From NCBI RefSeq assembly GCF_014490725.1, contig NZ_JACOQL010000004.1:372001-436000 (forward strand): a DNA stretch of 64,000 nt, read 5' to 3'. Every line of letters begins with the position of its first letter. The stretch's first letter is position 1. Both the position numbers and the translations under genes were made by a program. Of this stretch, positions 54,223 through 63,599 are shown one piece after another. This stretch comes from Paracoccus amoyensis. GTDB lineage: Bacteria; Pseudomonadota; Alphaproteobacteria; Rhodobacterales; Rhodobacteraceae. The notes under the pieces are model-generated. The model did no database searches. It had not been told where the DNA came from and saw only the letters and a list, made by a program, of their open reading frames with translations.

Positions 54223-54948
54223 TCAGCCACCGAACAGGTGCAGCACCATCGGGGCAATGATGGCGGTCAGGACCGAGTTCAGCCCCATGCCGATGCCTGA
54301 AAACGCACCGGCCGTGGCGTTGACCTGAAACGCGCGGGCGGTGCCGATACCATGGGCTGCGACGCCGACGGCGAACCCTCGGGCGCGCCAGTCCTTGACG
54401 CCCAGCAGGTTCAGCAAGGGTGTCACGATGATCGCACCAAAAATGCCGGTCAGCAGGACCAGCAGTGCCGTCAGCGTCGGTTGCCCCCCGATTTTTTCCG
54501 CGATGCCGATGGCTACGGGTGCGGTGGTGGATTTCGGGGCCAGCGATGCCAGCAAAGGCCCGCTGATGCCGAAGGCCCGCGCAATCGCCAATGCCGACAC
54601 CACCGCCACGGACGATCCGACGACCAGACCCGCCAGCATCGGCAGCGCCGCCCGCCGGACGCGGGACAGATTGTCATAAAGCGGCATGGCCAGCGCAACC
54701 GTTGCCGGGCCAAGCATGAAATGCACGAATTGCGCGCCTTCGAAATAGGTCTGATACTCTGTGCCTGTCACACCCAGCAGGATGGCCAGCAATATCACCG
54801 CGATCAGCACCGGATTGGCCCAGCTTTGCCGCCCTGCCGCCTGAAAACAGGCATTGCCGATCAGATAGGCGAACAGGGTGGCGGTCAGCCACAGCAGCGG
54901 CCCTTCGGCCAGATAGGACCAGATCAGCGCCGGATCAGTCATTGCCAT
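54223..54948 (-). CDS. lrgB: LrgB family membrane protein
   Basis: 241 residues with about seven hydrophobic segments. SLAPKSTTAPVAIGIAEKIG is the LrgB signature, with GVAAHGIGTARA near the C-terminus. LrgAB/CidAB proteins affect murein hydrolase activity or transport of small organic acids such as pyruvate in other bacteria. It overlaps the lrgA stop by 14 bases. Confidence 0.92.
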   Translation of the reverse strand: MAMTDPALIWSYLAEGPLLWLTATLFAYLIGNACFQAAGRQSWANPVLIAVILLAILLGVTGTEYQTYFEGAQFVHFMLGPATVALAMPLYDNLSRVRRAALPMLAGLVVGSSVAVVSALAIARAFGISGPLLASLAPKSTTAPVAIGIAEKIGGQPTLTALLVLLTGIFGAIIVTPLLNLLGVKDWRARGFAVGVAAHGIGTARAFQVNATAGAFSGIGMGLNSVLTAIIAPMVLHLFGG

Positions 54949-55315
54949 CGTCCTTCATGGCCGAAGGATCGGTTGCACCCGTCCAGCGGGCGACCAGTGA
55001 AAAGGCCCATGCCCCGGTCGCGATGGCCAGAATGGTCGATCCCATGATCGCGGCCGCTAGGCCGAAGCCATATTCGCGCAGCGTCGGAATATGGGCGATC
55101 ACGCCGACGCCCGCTGGCACGAAGAACAGCGACAGGTTTGCCAGCAGCACTTGCGTCACGGGCCGCATCCTGTCGGCCAGTGAAGGACGCCAGATGCAAG
55201 CCGCGACCAGCAGGCACATCCCGATCACAGGACCGGGCAGGGGCACGTTCAGCAGTCGGGATAAAACTTCACCGACAAGCTGGAACGCAAGAATCAGGGA
55301 CAGCGCAGGTATCAT
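54935..55315 (-). CDS. lrgA: CidA/LrgA family holin-like protein
   Basis: 126 residues with four hydrophobic helices. FQLVGEVLSRLLNVPLPGPV and LLANLSLFFVPAGVGVI are LrgA/CidA signatures. It forms a two-gene operon with lrgB and is divergent from smc. Confidence 0.92.
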   Translation of the reverse strand: MIPALSLILAFQLVGEVLSRLLNVPLPGPVIGMCLLVAACIWRPSLADRMRPVTQVLLANLSLFFVPAGVGVIAHIPTLREYGFGLAAAIMGSTILAIATGAWAFSLVARWTGATDPSAMKDDGND

Positions 55316-55461
55316 GGCCCCATCATAAACCGTAAAAATATTGTGGCGAGGGGTCGGATATTGTGGATAACTGGCATTTGCCTCCTAGATATTGCGGTTT
55401 TGGTTGACTCACCCCATCGGCTTGCGACAATCCTTGTCAGATATGACGAGAGGACTTTGCC

Positions 55462-58400
55462 TTGCGCTTCGACCGCCTGCGCCTGAACGGCTTCAAAAGC
55501 TTTGTGGACCCGACGGACCTGATCATCCGTGAGGGGCTGACGGGTGTGGTCGGACCAAATGGCTGCGGCAAGTCGAACCTGCTTGAGGCGCTTCGGTGGG
55601 TGATGGGGGAAAACCGTGCCAAGGCAATGCGCGGTGACGGGATGGAGGATGTGATCTTCGCAGGCACCACGCGCCGCGCCGCCCGTGCGCATGCCGAGGT
55701 GACACTGACCATCGACAACCGTGACCGTCTGGCGCCTGCGGGGTTCAACGAGAACGACCATTTCGACATCGTGCGGCGGATCACCCGCGACGCAGGTAGC
55801 GCCTACAAGATCGGGGGCGGTGATGTGCGGGCGCGCGATGTGCAGATGCTGTTCGCGGATGCCTCGACCGGGGCGCATTCGCCCGCGCTGGTGCGACAGG
55901 GCCAGATCAGCGAGTTGATCAACGCCAAGCCCAAAAATCGCCGCCGCATTCTGGAAGAAGCGGCAGGTATCAGCGGTTTGTATCAGCGCCGCCACGAAGC
56001 CGAGTTGAAATTGAACGGAGCGGAAAACAACCTGACGCGGGTCGATGATACGCTGGATCAGTTGTCCACACAGGCCGCTTCACTTGCCCGTCAGGCGCGT
56101 GCCGCGGCGAAATATCGCGAAATCGGTGCCGCGCTGCGTTTGGCGGAAGGCGTGCTGCTGTATCGCCGTTGGGCCGAGGCCGAAGCCGCACGGCTGGCCG
56201 CCGCCCAAGCTTTGGCCGCAGCGGTCAAGGCTGCCGCAGCCACCGCGACAGCGGCAAGCGAGGCATCCGCCCGCCGCGAAGCTGCCGAATCCGCATTGCC
56301 CACGCTGCGCGAAGAAGAACAGGTTGCCGCCGCGATCCTGTCCCGCGTCGTCGTCGAACGCGAGGCGCTGGACGAGGCAGAGGCCCGCGCCGCCGAGGCG
56401 ATCACCGCCCTGACCGCGCGGATTGCCCAACTTGACCGCGACATCGAACGAGAAGAGGCGCTGAACCGCGATGCGGGCGACGTGGTCGAGCGGCTGTCAT
56501 GGGAAAAGACCGAGCTGGAAAAAGCCGGGCAGGGCCATGACGAACGCCTGCAAATCGCAGGTGATGTGGCCGACGAAGCCGCCGATGCCCTGCGTGAGGT
56601 CGAGGCGCGGCTGGCCGAACTGACTGACGAATCCGCCCGCCTGGCCGCCCGCCACCAATCGGCGGAACGGTTGGTCGCAGATTTGCGCAACATGCTTGAT
56701 CGCGCCCAGCGTGCCGCGACCGAGGCCGAGGAGGCCGCCAATCGCGCTGCCGAAGCCGGAAACCTTGCAGCAGACAGTCTGCGGCAGTCGGAACAGGCAC
56801 AAGAGGCCGCCGGTAATCGCGCGGAAGCCGCGGAAGATGCGCTGGCAGATGCCGAAGCCGCCCGTGCTGATGCCGAAGCAACCGAAGCCACCGCCCGGAT
56901 TGCCAGATCCGAGGCCGAGGGCGAAGCGGGCGCGTTGAATGCCGAAATGACCGCGTTGCGCCGTCTGGTCGAACGCGGGCAATCGGATGGCAAGGCCATC
57001 CTTGACAAGGTGCAGGTCGCCAAGGGCTATGAGGTCGCCTTTGGTGCCGCACTTGGCGATGATCTGCGCGCCGGTCTGGCCGCTGATGGCGAAAGCGGCT
57101 GGCACAGCCTGCCCGGTTGGGACGCGCCGCAGCCGTTGCCCGGCGGGGCAAAATCTTTGGCACAACATGTGGCGGGACCGGATGCATTGTCGCGCCGCCT
57201 GTCGCAGGTTGGCATCATTGCCGACTGTGATACCGCTGCCGCGATGCAGGCCGATCTGTTGCCCGGCCAGCGTCTTGTTACGGCGCAGGGCGATCTGTTC
57301 CGTTGGGACGGAATGCGGGTCATGTCGGGTGAGGCGTCGTCCTCGGCCGCGCTTCATCTGCAAAAGGTGAACCAACTGAACGAAATTACCGCGCAGGCCG
57401 AAGAAATGCAGGCGCGTGTTGCCATCGCCGTCGATGCGCATGACGAGGCAAAGGCGCAGCTGGCAGAGGTGATTGCGACGGAAAAATCTGCCCGCGATGC
57501 CCGTCGCGAAGCTGAAAGACTTCTTTCCGACGCCTCTCGCGCCGCGACCCGCGCTGAATCTGATCTGGCGATGGCGAACAGCCGTATGGAATCCGCGCGG
57601 GGCGAATTGTCCCGCCACCGCGCCGATGCGTCGGATGCGCATGCCCGCCTGACCGTAGCCGAACGTGCGCTGGCCGATTTGCCCGACCGGGGGGACGCTG
57701 CCGCCGCTGTGGAAAATGCACGCACCGGGGTCGAGGCCGCGCGGATCGCCACCATGACCCGCCGTGCGGCGCTGGATGAATTGCGGCGCGAGGCGAACGC
57801 CCGGATCAAACGTCTGCAGGAAATTGCGAAGGAAGAATCCGGCTGGCGGTTACGCCTGCAACAGGCCGGAACGCGCGCAGCCGAACTGGCCGCCCGGCGC
57901 GACGGTGCCAGTGACGAGCTGGTGACGGCACAGGCGCAGCCCGAAATTCTGGCCGACCGCCGCGCCAGCCTGACGGGCCGCGAGGACGATGCCAATGACC
58001 GTCTTTCCGCGGCGCGTGATGCATTATCCGCTGCCGAAGATGCCGCCCGCGCCGCCGCCCATGCGGAACGTGACGCCGAACGTCACGCGTCCGAGGCCCG
58101 TGAACATCGTGCTGCCCGTGAAGCCCGGGCCGAGGCTGCGCGTGATACCGAAGCCGCTACTCGCGCACGGATCAGCGAGGAAACCGAAGGCTCGCCACAG
58201 GAATTGTTGACGACGTTGGGCGATGTCAGCACCGATACTGCCGCAGATGCGTTGGAAGATCAGATCGCCCGGTTGCGCGGTCAGCGCGATGCCCTTGGCG
58301 CAGTCAACCTGCGGGCCGATGAAGACAAGCAAGAACTTGAGGCCGAGCGCGACAACCTTGCCGCCGAAAAGAACGATCTGGAAGAGGCGATCCGCAAGTT

Positions 58401-58914
58401 GCGCGCAGGCATCGGTAGTCTGAACCGCGAAGGCCGCGAACGTCTGCTGGCGGCCTTTGAGACTGTGAACACCAATTTCGGCACCTTGTTCAGCAGCCTT
58501 TTCGGCGGAGGAGAGGCGCGGCTGGTTCTGGTCGAATCCGATGATCCGCTGGAAGCCGGGCTGGAAATCATGTGCCAGCCGCCGGGCAAGAAGCTGAGCA
58601 CCCTCAGCCTGCTGTCCGGGGGCGAACAGACGCTGACGGCGCTGGCGCTGATCTTTGCCGTGTTCCTTGCCAACCCCGCCCCGATCTGTGTGCTGGACGA
58701 GGTTGACGCGCCGCTGGATGACGCCAATGTCAGCCGCTTCTGTGATCTGCTGGACGAAATGACCACCCGCACCGACACGCGCTTTCTGATCATCACCCAC
58801 CATGCGGTGACCATGGCGCGGATGGATCGCCTGTTTGGTGTGACCATGGTGGAACAGGGGGTCAGCCAGCTGGTCAGCGTCGATCTGAAACGCGCCGAAG
58901 CTTTGGTTGCCTGA
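55462..58914 (+). CDS. smc: Chromosome segregation protein SMC
   Basis: 1150 residues from TTG 55462, with GAGAGGA about 7 bases upstream. Walker A GPNGCGKSN is at the N-terminus; two long Ala/Glu/Arg-rich coiled coils flank a hinge near residues 500-620; the C-terminus has the signature LSLLSGGEQTLTALALIF and Walker B ICVLDEVDAPLDDANVSRF. It is the condensin ATPase that organises the chromosome. ScpA/ScpB are not in the window. Coiled coils are unusually alanine-rich. Confidence 0.96.
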   Translation: MRFDRLRLNGFKSFVDPTDLIIREGLTGVVGPNGCGKSNLLEALRWVMGENRAKAMRGDGMEDVIFAGTTRRAARAHAEVTLTIDNRDRLAPAGFNENDHFDIVRRITRDAGSAYKIGGGDVRARDVQMLFADASTGAHSPALVRQGQISELINAKPKNRRRILEEAAGISGLYQRRHEAELKLNGAENNLTRVDDTLDQLSTQAASLARQARAAAKYREIGAALRLAEGVLLYRRWAEAEAARLAAAQALAAAVKAAAATATAASEASARREAAESALPTLREEEQVAAAILSRVVVEREALDEAEARAAEAITALTARIAQLDRDIEREEALNRDAGDVVERLSWEKTELEKAGQGHDERLQIAGDVADEAADALREVEARLAELTDESARLAARHQSAERLVADLRNMLDRAQRAATEAEEAANRAAEAGNLAADSLRQSEQAQEAAGNRAEAAEDALADAEAARADAEATEATARIARSEAEGEAGALNAEMTALRRLVERGQSDGKAILDKVQVAKGYEVAFGAALGDDLRAGLAADGESGWHSLPGWDAPQPLPGGAKSLAQHVAGPDALSRRLSQVGIIADCDTAAAMQADLLPGQRLVTAQGDLFRWDGMRVMSGEASSSAALHLQKVNQLNEITAQAEEMQARVAIAVDAHDEAKAQLAEVIATEKSARDARREAERLLSDASRAATRAESDLAMANSRMESARGELSRHRADASDAHARLTVAERALADLPDRGDAAAAVENARTGVEAARIATMTRRAALDELRREANARIKRLQEIAKEESGWRLRLQQAGTRAAELAARRDGASDELVTAQAQPEILADRRASLTGREDDANDRLSAARDALSAAEDAARAAAHAERDAERHASEAREHRAAREARAEAARDTEAATRARISEETEGSPQELLTTLGDVSTDTAADALEDQIARLRGQRDALGAVNLRADEDKQELEAERDNLAAEKNDLEEAIRKLRAGIGSLNREGRERLLAAFETVNTNFGTLFSSLFGGGEARLVLVESDDPLEAGLEIMCQPPGKKLSTLSLLSGGEQTLTALALIFAVFLANPAPICVLDEVDAPLDDANVSRFCDLLDEMTTRTDTRFLIITHHAVTMARMDRLFGVTMVEQGVSQLVSVDLKRAEALVA

Positions 58915-58982
58915 CCGCGCAAATCGCGTTGTTCTTCTGCCCAAAAAACGGCATGTCTGTGCCGTAAAGTCAGGAGATTTCC

Positions 58983-59543
58983 ATGAAGCTGAATGTCATC
59001 ATCGTTTCGACCCGTCCCGGTCGCATTGGCAAACCCATTGGCGATTGGTTCTTTGAATACGCCAAAGAGAACCCCTCGGGTTTTGATGAGGTGATCCTGA
59101 CCGATCTGGCCGAACTGAACCTGCCGCTTTACAATGAGCCGAAGCATCCCCGGATGCAGCAATACAAACACGATCATACCAAGAAATGGTCGTCGATCGT
59201 TCGCGATTCCGACGCCTTCGTCTTTGTGCTGCCGGAATATAACTTCACCGCGCCGCCCAGTTATTTCAACGCATTGGATTATCTGGTGATGGAATGGGCC
59301 TATAAGCCCGCCGGCTTTGTGTCCTATGGCGGCATTTCAGGCGGGCTTCGGGCCACGCAGTCGGCCAAGCCCATTCTGACAACGCTCAAGGTGATGCCGA
59401 TGATCGAACAAGTCGCCATGCCGATGGTGTTCCAGCATCTGGTCAATGGCAAACTGGAACCGACGATGCCCATGATCGAAAGTGCCGATGCGCTGCTGCC
59501 TGAACTGGCCCGTTGGGCGGGGGCACTGAAAACCTTGCGTTGA
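58983..59543 (+). CDS. NAD(P)H-dependent FMN reductase
   Basis: 186 residues. Flavodoxin-like fold: IIVSTRPGRIGKPIGDWFF (FMN phosphate loop), FVFVLPEYNFTAPPSYFNAL and YGGISGGLRATQSAKPIL. Family members reduce FMN, quinones or azo compounds with NAD(P)H. AGGAG lies upstream. The substrate is undetermined. Confidence 0.9.
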   Translation: MKLNVIIVSTRPGRIGKPIGDWFFEYAKENPSGFDEVILTDLAELNLPLYNEPKHPRMQQYKHDHTKKWSSIVRDSDAFVFVLPEYNFTAPPSYFNALDYLVMEWAYKPAGFVSYGGISGGLRATQSAKPILTTLKVMPMIEQVAMPMVFQHLVNGKLEPTMPMIESADALLPELARWAGALKTLR

Positions 59544-59571
59544 CGCGGGATCGCCTGAATGGTCTGTAAGG

Positions 59572-59601
59572 GCGGCACCGCATTGATTGGGGCGGTGCCG
59601 C
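59572..59601. terminator. Hairpin between FMN reductase and ridA
   Basis: GCGGCACCG (59572-59580) and CGGTGCCGC (59593-59601) form a perfect 9-bp stem with a 12-base loop. There is no T-run; it may separate the two transcription units or stabilise mRNA. Confidence 0.5.
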
Positions 59602-59622
59602 ATTCACAGACAAAGGTGCCAC

Positions 59623-60078
59623 ATGTCCATCGAAGCTCGCCTGAAAGAACTGAACATCACCCTTCCCGATGCGCCCGCACCGGCCGCGAACTATGTGCCG
59701 TTCGTGCAAAGCGGCAATCTGGTCTTTGTTTCGGGGCAGATCAGCGCGAATGAAAATGGCCTGATTACCGGCAAGCTGGGTGCGGATCTGGATGTCGCGG
59801 CGGGGCAGGCCGCGGCCCGCCGCTGCGGTCTGGCGCTGATCGCGCAGCTGCAGGCCGCCATCGGAGATCTGGACCGCGTCGTGCGCGTCGTCAAATTGGG
59901 CGGCTTCGTCAACTCGACTGCCGATTTTACCGACCAGCCCAAGGTGGTGAACGGCTGCTCTGACCTGATGGTCGAAGTGTTTGGCGATGCAGGCCGCCAT
60001 GCCCGCGCCGCCGTTTCCGCGCCATCGCTGCCCCTTGGTGTCGCCGTCGAAGTCGACGCCGTGTTCGAGGTGAAGTGA
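59623..60078 (+). CDS. Cytosolic RidA-family protein
   Basis: 151 residues from ATG 59623. LVFVSGQISANENGLITGKL and GRHARAAVSAPSLPLGVAVEV (conserved Arg and Glu) mark a RidA/YjgF-like imine deaminase, without a signal peptide. It differs from the exported paralogue at 32.7 kb. The stop overlaps the next start (GTGATG). Confidence 0.9.
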   Translation: MSIEARLKELNITLPDAPAPAANYVPFVQSGNLVFVSGQISANENGLITGKLGADLDVAAGQAAARRCGLALIAQLQAAIGDLDRVVRVVKLGGFVNSTADFTDQPKVVNGCSDLMVEVFGDAGRHARAAVSAPSLPLGVAVEVDAVFEVK

Positions 60079-60833
60079 TGCCCGCATTACCCGAAATCTT
60101 CGTCTCGACCCCGATTGCGCATCGGGGTCTGCATGGACCGGGCAAGCCCGAAAACAGTTTGGCCGCCGCGCAGGCCGCCATTGATGCGGGCTATGCGATC
60201 GAGATGGATATCCAGCCTGCCGCAGACGGCACGCCGATGGTGTTCCATGACTATGACCTGAAGCGCTTGACCGGCGATCAGGGAATGATCCGCGCGTTCG
60301 ATCCAGAGGCGCTGGCGAATATGCGTCTGCTGAATGCCGATGCAACCGTGCCGACCCTCGCCCAGATGCTGGAACTGGTCGCGGGCAGAGCGCCATTGCT
60401 GATCGAAATCAAGGATCAGGATGGCCGCCTTGGCCCCAACATCGGCGATTTGCAGGATCGTGTTGCCGCAGAACTGAAAGATTATGAAGGCCCGGTTGCC
60501 GTCATGTCTTTTAATCCGCACGCGGTCGAGGCGTTCCATCATATCGCCCCGACCATTCCGGTTGGCCTGACAACCTGTGCATTCCCGGTCGAGGACTGGC
60601 CGCTGCTTGGTGACGACCAGCGCACAGACCTGGCCGCGATCAATGCGTTTGACCGGTCCGGTGCCTCGTTCATTTCGCATGACAAGGACGATCTGCTGAA
60701 CCCCCGCGTCGATGCGATCAAGGCAATGGGTCATCCGATCCTGTGCTGGACGATCCTAAGCCCCGAAGAAGAGACAGCGGCCCGAAAGATCGCCGACAAC
60801 ATCACCTTCGAACACTACGACGCCGTCCGGTGA
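60078..60833 (+). CDS. Glycerophosphodiester phosphodiesterase
   Basis: 251 residues. AHRGLHGPGKPENSLAAAQA with EMDIQPAADGTPMVFHDYDL gives the catalytic His pair and metal-binding Glu/Asp set of GDPD enzymes. No signal peptide, so cytoplasmic; it releases glycerol-3-phosphate from glycerophosphodiesters. GTG 60075 is an equally possible start. Co-transcribed with ridA. Confidence 0.9.
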   Translation: MPALPEIFVSTPIAHRGLHGPGKPENSLAAAQAAIDAGYAIEMDIQPAADGTPMVFHDYDLKRLTGDQGMIRAFDPEALANMRLLNADATVPTLAQMLELVAGRAPLLIEIKDQDGRLGPNIGDLQDRVAAELKDYEGPVAVMSFNPHAVEAFHHIAPTIPVGLTTCAFPVEDWPLLGDDQRTDLAAINAFDRSGASFISHDKDDLLNPRVDAIKAMGHPILCWTILSPEEETAARKIADNITFEHYDAVR

Positions 60834-60879
60834 TGCAGTCGGGTCGCGTTCTGTTTGCCGGGATGCGCATGAAATCGAG

Positions 60880-60913
60880 CTGCGACAGCATACGGCGCCG
60901 GATGCTGTCGCAG
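60880..60913. repeat. 34-bp near-perfect palindrome
   Basis: CTGCGACAGCAT (60880-60891) and ATGCTGTCGCAG (60902-60913) are exact complements, and the centre contains the self-complementary CGGCGCCG. Only one pair (A/G) breaks full symmetry. It lies between GDPD and the kinase-like gene. Confidence 0.9.
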
Positions 60914-60928
60914 GTGGTTCGCTAAAGG

Positions 60929-61822
60929 ATGACCGATCCGCAGTCCTGCAAACTTCCCGCTGATTTCGATTTGGCCGCCGCGATTGCAGCGATCAGCCAA
61001 GAGTTTCCGGCGTTCACGCCAACATATGTCATGGCGAATGGCTTCGATAATGTCGCCATCATATCGCCGACACATGTATTTCGCTTTCCACGTCACGAAA
61101 CCGCCCGTTCTCGCCTGATCAACGAGGCCGGGTTGCTGTCCTTGATCCGCAGTTACGTCGACATGACGGTGCCGGATTTGAAACTTCATGACGGGCTGCT
61201 GCTATTCTCAAGCCATAGGCTTATTCCCGGTCGGACGCTGGGCGCGACCGAATATTCTGCACTTGATGACAGACGCCGCGATGAACTGGCCTGCACCCTG
61301 GCTGGTCTATATGTGCAATTGCACAGCGTTCCGCTGGATATCGCGATGAGCTTCGGGGCGACGATGGTGGCAGAGCTGCCGAATGCGGATGATCTGTTGG
61401 CGCAAACGCTGCCGCTTTTGCCCAAGGCTTGGCATGACTGGGCAAAGCGCGTGGTCGCAGCATGGCAATCGCTGCCGCTCGAAGACGATACGGTCTTTAG
61501 CTGGTTCGACGGCCACGGCTGGAATATGGCATTTGATCGCAAGCAAGGACGGCTGAACGGCGTATTTGATTTTGCGGATGCGGGCATCGGGCCGCCGCAT
61601 TGGGATTTGCAACACACCAATCTGATCCACCCGGATTTGACCCGCAGGATGATCGCATATTATCAGGAACTAAGCGGGAATAAGGTCAATTCAGATCGCA
61701 TAGACATTCTGACAAGCGTGCATCGCCTGTCGGATTACGCATCATCTTATAATCATCCAGATTTTGCTGAGTTGACGCGGAACTTGCTGAAGGAATGGAT
61801 GATGAGATCAAGGGGGCGGTAA
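60929..61822 (+). CDS. Aminoglycoside phosphotransferase-like kinase
   Basis: 297 residues. The APH/choline-kinase fold is seen in VFRFPRHETARSRLINEAGL (nucleotide-binding Lys replaced by the Arg-rich segment), the catalytic-loop region FSWFDGHGWNMAFD and the metal motif GVFDFADAGIG. The usual HGDxxxxN loop reads DGHGWNMAFD, so the catalytic Asp/His order is shifted and activity is uncertain. The substrate is unknown; antibiotic resistance should not be assumed. Confidence 0.8.
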   Translation: MTDPQSCKLPADFDLAAAIAAISQEFPAFTPTYVMANGFDNVAIISPTHVFRFPRHETARSRLINEAGLLSLIRSYVDMTVPDLKLHDGLLLFSSHRLIPGRTLGATEYSALDDRRRDELACTLAGLYVQLHSVPLDIAMSFGATMVAELPNADDLLAQTLPLLPKAWHDWAKRVVAAWQSLPLEDDTVFSWFDGHGWNMAFDRKQGRLNGVFDFADAGIGPPHWDLQHTNLIHPDLTRRMIAYYQELSGNKVNSDRIDILTSVHRLSDYASSYNHPDFAELTRNLLKEWMMRSRGR

Positions 61823-61912
61823 TTGAACTGCAACAGGCGTCGACCGAAGCACAGGAATGCCCCGGCCGAAACCTGAAAATCAACTCATGTTGATGATCTG
61901 CACACCAGGAAA

Positions 61913-62101
61913 TCAGCAGGGATTGCTTGGGACGCAAGGATTGCAAGGCGGGGGCTGGCAAAGCGGTTTCACCGGGACCAGTGGCCTGCAGATCGGGCTG
62001 AGCAAGCCCAGACCCAAGAACAGAAAGCCTGCCGATACTTTGTCAATGCTGTCGGCCGACACGTCCATCATTTCGGTTTCTGCGTGCGCCTTGATCGCCA
62101 T
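61913..62101 (-). CDS. Cys/Pro-rich 62-residue small protein
   Basis: Residues 1-24 are polar (MAIKAHAETEMMDVSADSID), 25-36 hydrophobic (GFLFLGLGLLSP), and the last 25 are rich in Pro with five Cys (C38, C48, C53, C56 and the final residue C62). GAGAAGAA lies 7-8 bases before the ATG and codon choice is like real genes here. An overlapping plus-strand ORF (61857-62168) uses rare AGA codons and lacks a spaced ribosome site. No family recognised. Confidence 0.5.
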   Translation of the reverse strand: MAIKAHAETEMMDVSADSIDKVSAGFLFLGLGLLSPICRPLVPVKPLCQPPPCNPCVPSNPC

Positions 62102-62411
62102 GGCTATTCTTCTCGTTAAAATAAACCCAAAGGGGCAAGACGAAAAAAAATCGGATCATGGCATATAATGCTTGATGCGGCATTGACCGTAAAATTACGT
62201 TGTGATGCTTCACTATTCCCGAGGGTTAAGCCTTTCACACGTCCCGCATTCACGATGCCTGGATCAAGCGGCGGTCCGGCCATTATGACCAGTTGAACGC
62301 CTGACCAAAGCCACATCGGATATCTGATCCAATTCCATAAGCATTCGTTATTTTTTCCGCCTGACATGACAGCGGATTGTTATACGGTGCCCCCTGACAA
62401 TCCGGCTTCGA
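62102..62411. other. Gene-poor stretch
   Basis: About 310 bases between the start of the Cys/Pro-rich ORF and the acyltransferase gene. It is more AT-rich than average and includes an A-run (near 62145) and a weak promoter-like pair for the minus strand (TTTACG ... CATTAT near 62170-62200). No convincing gene was seen. Confidence 0.5.
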
Positions 62412-63560
62412 ATGCCTACCTTCACCGTCATGACCGCACCCCTGACACTGACGACGCATTCTTCCATCGCCGACATTCCGGCCCCTGATTGGGACGCACT
62501 TGGCGATGGAAACCCATTCACCACACACCGCTTTTTGCGCGCGTTAGAGGATTCCGGTTCGGTCGGGCGCGGGACGGGCTGGCAACCGCTGCACCTAAGC
62601 GTCGAACGGGACGGACAGATTGTCGGCGTGACGCCGGTTTACGCAAAGTCGCATAGCCAAGGTGAATATATCTTTGACCACGCCTGGGCCGATGCCTTCA
62701 TGCGGGCGGGCGGAAACTATTACCCGAAACTGCAATGCGCTGTGCCCTTCACCCCCGCGACCGGCGCACGCTTGCTGGCCCATGATCCGACGGTGAAGCA
62801 GGCATTGCTGGCAGGCATGATGCAGGTCGCAGATCGTGGCGGGGCTTCGGGGGCGCATGTGACCTTCTGCACCCCGGAAGAAGCGGTTCTGGGCAAGGAG
62901 GTTGGTTTTCTGCCGCGCGTAACCCAACAATTTCACTGGCTGAACAAGGGTTACCACACCTATGGCGATTTCCTTGCCGCTCTGTCCTCGCGCAAGCGAA
63001 AGGCGATTCGCAAGGAACGGGAACGCGCCCAGGGTTTCGGCGGCCAGATCCGGCACCTGACAGGCGATGATCTGCGCCCGGAACATTGGGACGCCTTTTG
63101 GGCATTCTATCAGGATACCGGCAGCCGCAAATGGGGTAGGCCCTATCTGACGCGCGACTTCTTTGACCGCATCCATGAGACCATGCGCAACGACATTCTG
63201 CTGGTGCTGGCTGAAGAGGACGGATTTCCAATCGCCGGGGCGTTGAACCTTATCGGTGTCGATACACTATATGGCCGGTATTGGGGCTGTCTGGAAAATC
63301 ACGCCTTCCTGCATTTCGAACTGTGCTATCATCAGGCGATCGACTACGCGATTGACCACGGCCTTGCCCGCGTCGAAGCGGGTGCACAGGGCGAACATAA
63401 GCTTGCCCGCGGATACGAACCGGTTGCAATCCATTCGCTGCACTGGGTGCAGGATGAAGGCTTTCAGCGCGCCTTGGAAAATTATCTGGATCAGGAACGT
63501 GCGGCCATAGGGCAGGAAATCGAAGCCCTTGCCGATTGGACACCCTTCAAGAAGGGTTGA
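62412..63560 (+). CDS. DUF482/PF04339 acyltransferase (FemAB/GNAT-like)
   Basis: 382 residues (ATG 62430 is an alternative start). NPFTTHRFLRALEDSGSVG, GEYIFDHAWADAFMRAGGNYYPK and LSSRKRKAIRKERERA, GYEPVAIHSLHWV match the PF04339 family, related to FemAB peptidyltransferases and GNAT enzymes. Annotated in databases as peptidoglycan-biosynthesis-like, without proof of substrate. Its function is unknown to me. Confidence 0.85.
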   Translation: MPTFTVMTAPLTLTTHSSIADIPAPDWDALGDGNPFTTHRFLRALEDSGSVGRGTGWQPLHLSVERDGQIVGVTPVYAKSHSQGEYIFDHAWADAFMRAGGNYYPKLQCAVPFTPATGARLLAHDPTVKQALLAGMMQVADRGGASGAHVTFCTPEEAVLGKEVGFLPRVTQQFHWLNKGYHTYGDFLAALSSRKRKAIRKERERAQGFGGQIRHLTGDDLRPEHWDAFWAFYQDTGSRKWGRPYLTRDFFDRIHETMRNDILLVLAEEDGFPIAGALNLIGVDTLYGRYWGCLENHAFLHFELCYHQAIDYAIDHGLARVEAGAQGEHKLARGYEPVAIHSLHWVQDEGFQRALENYLDQERAAIGQEIEALADWTPFKKG

Positions 63561-63570
63561 ACGAAGCAGA

Positions 63571-63585
63571 GGCGGTCGAACCGCC
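63571..63585. terminator. Small hairpin between convergent genes
   Basis: GGCGGT (63571-63576) and ACCGCC (63580-63585) with a CGA loop, between the acyltransferase and peroxiredoxin stops. No clear T-run. Confidence 0.4.
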
Positions 63586-63599
63586 CCTGCTGAAATGTA

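Noticed and set aside
60929..61822. Antibiotic resistance gene
   Set aside because: Only the broad APH/choline-kinase fold is visible and the catalytic loop is atypical; resistance cannot be inferred.
61857..62168. 103-residue plus-strand ORF overlapping the Cys/Pro-rich ORF
   Set aside because: The ribosome site is not properly spaced and it uses rare AGA codons; the minus-strand ORF has better signals. Not fully excluded because it ends in a possible membrane helix.
62116..62367. 83-residue minus-strand ORF
   Set aside because: No ribosome site, ordinary chance composition, and no motif.
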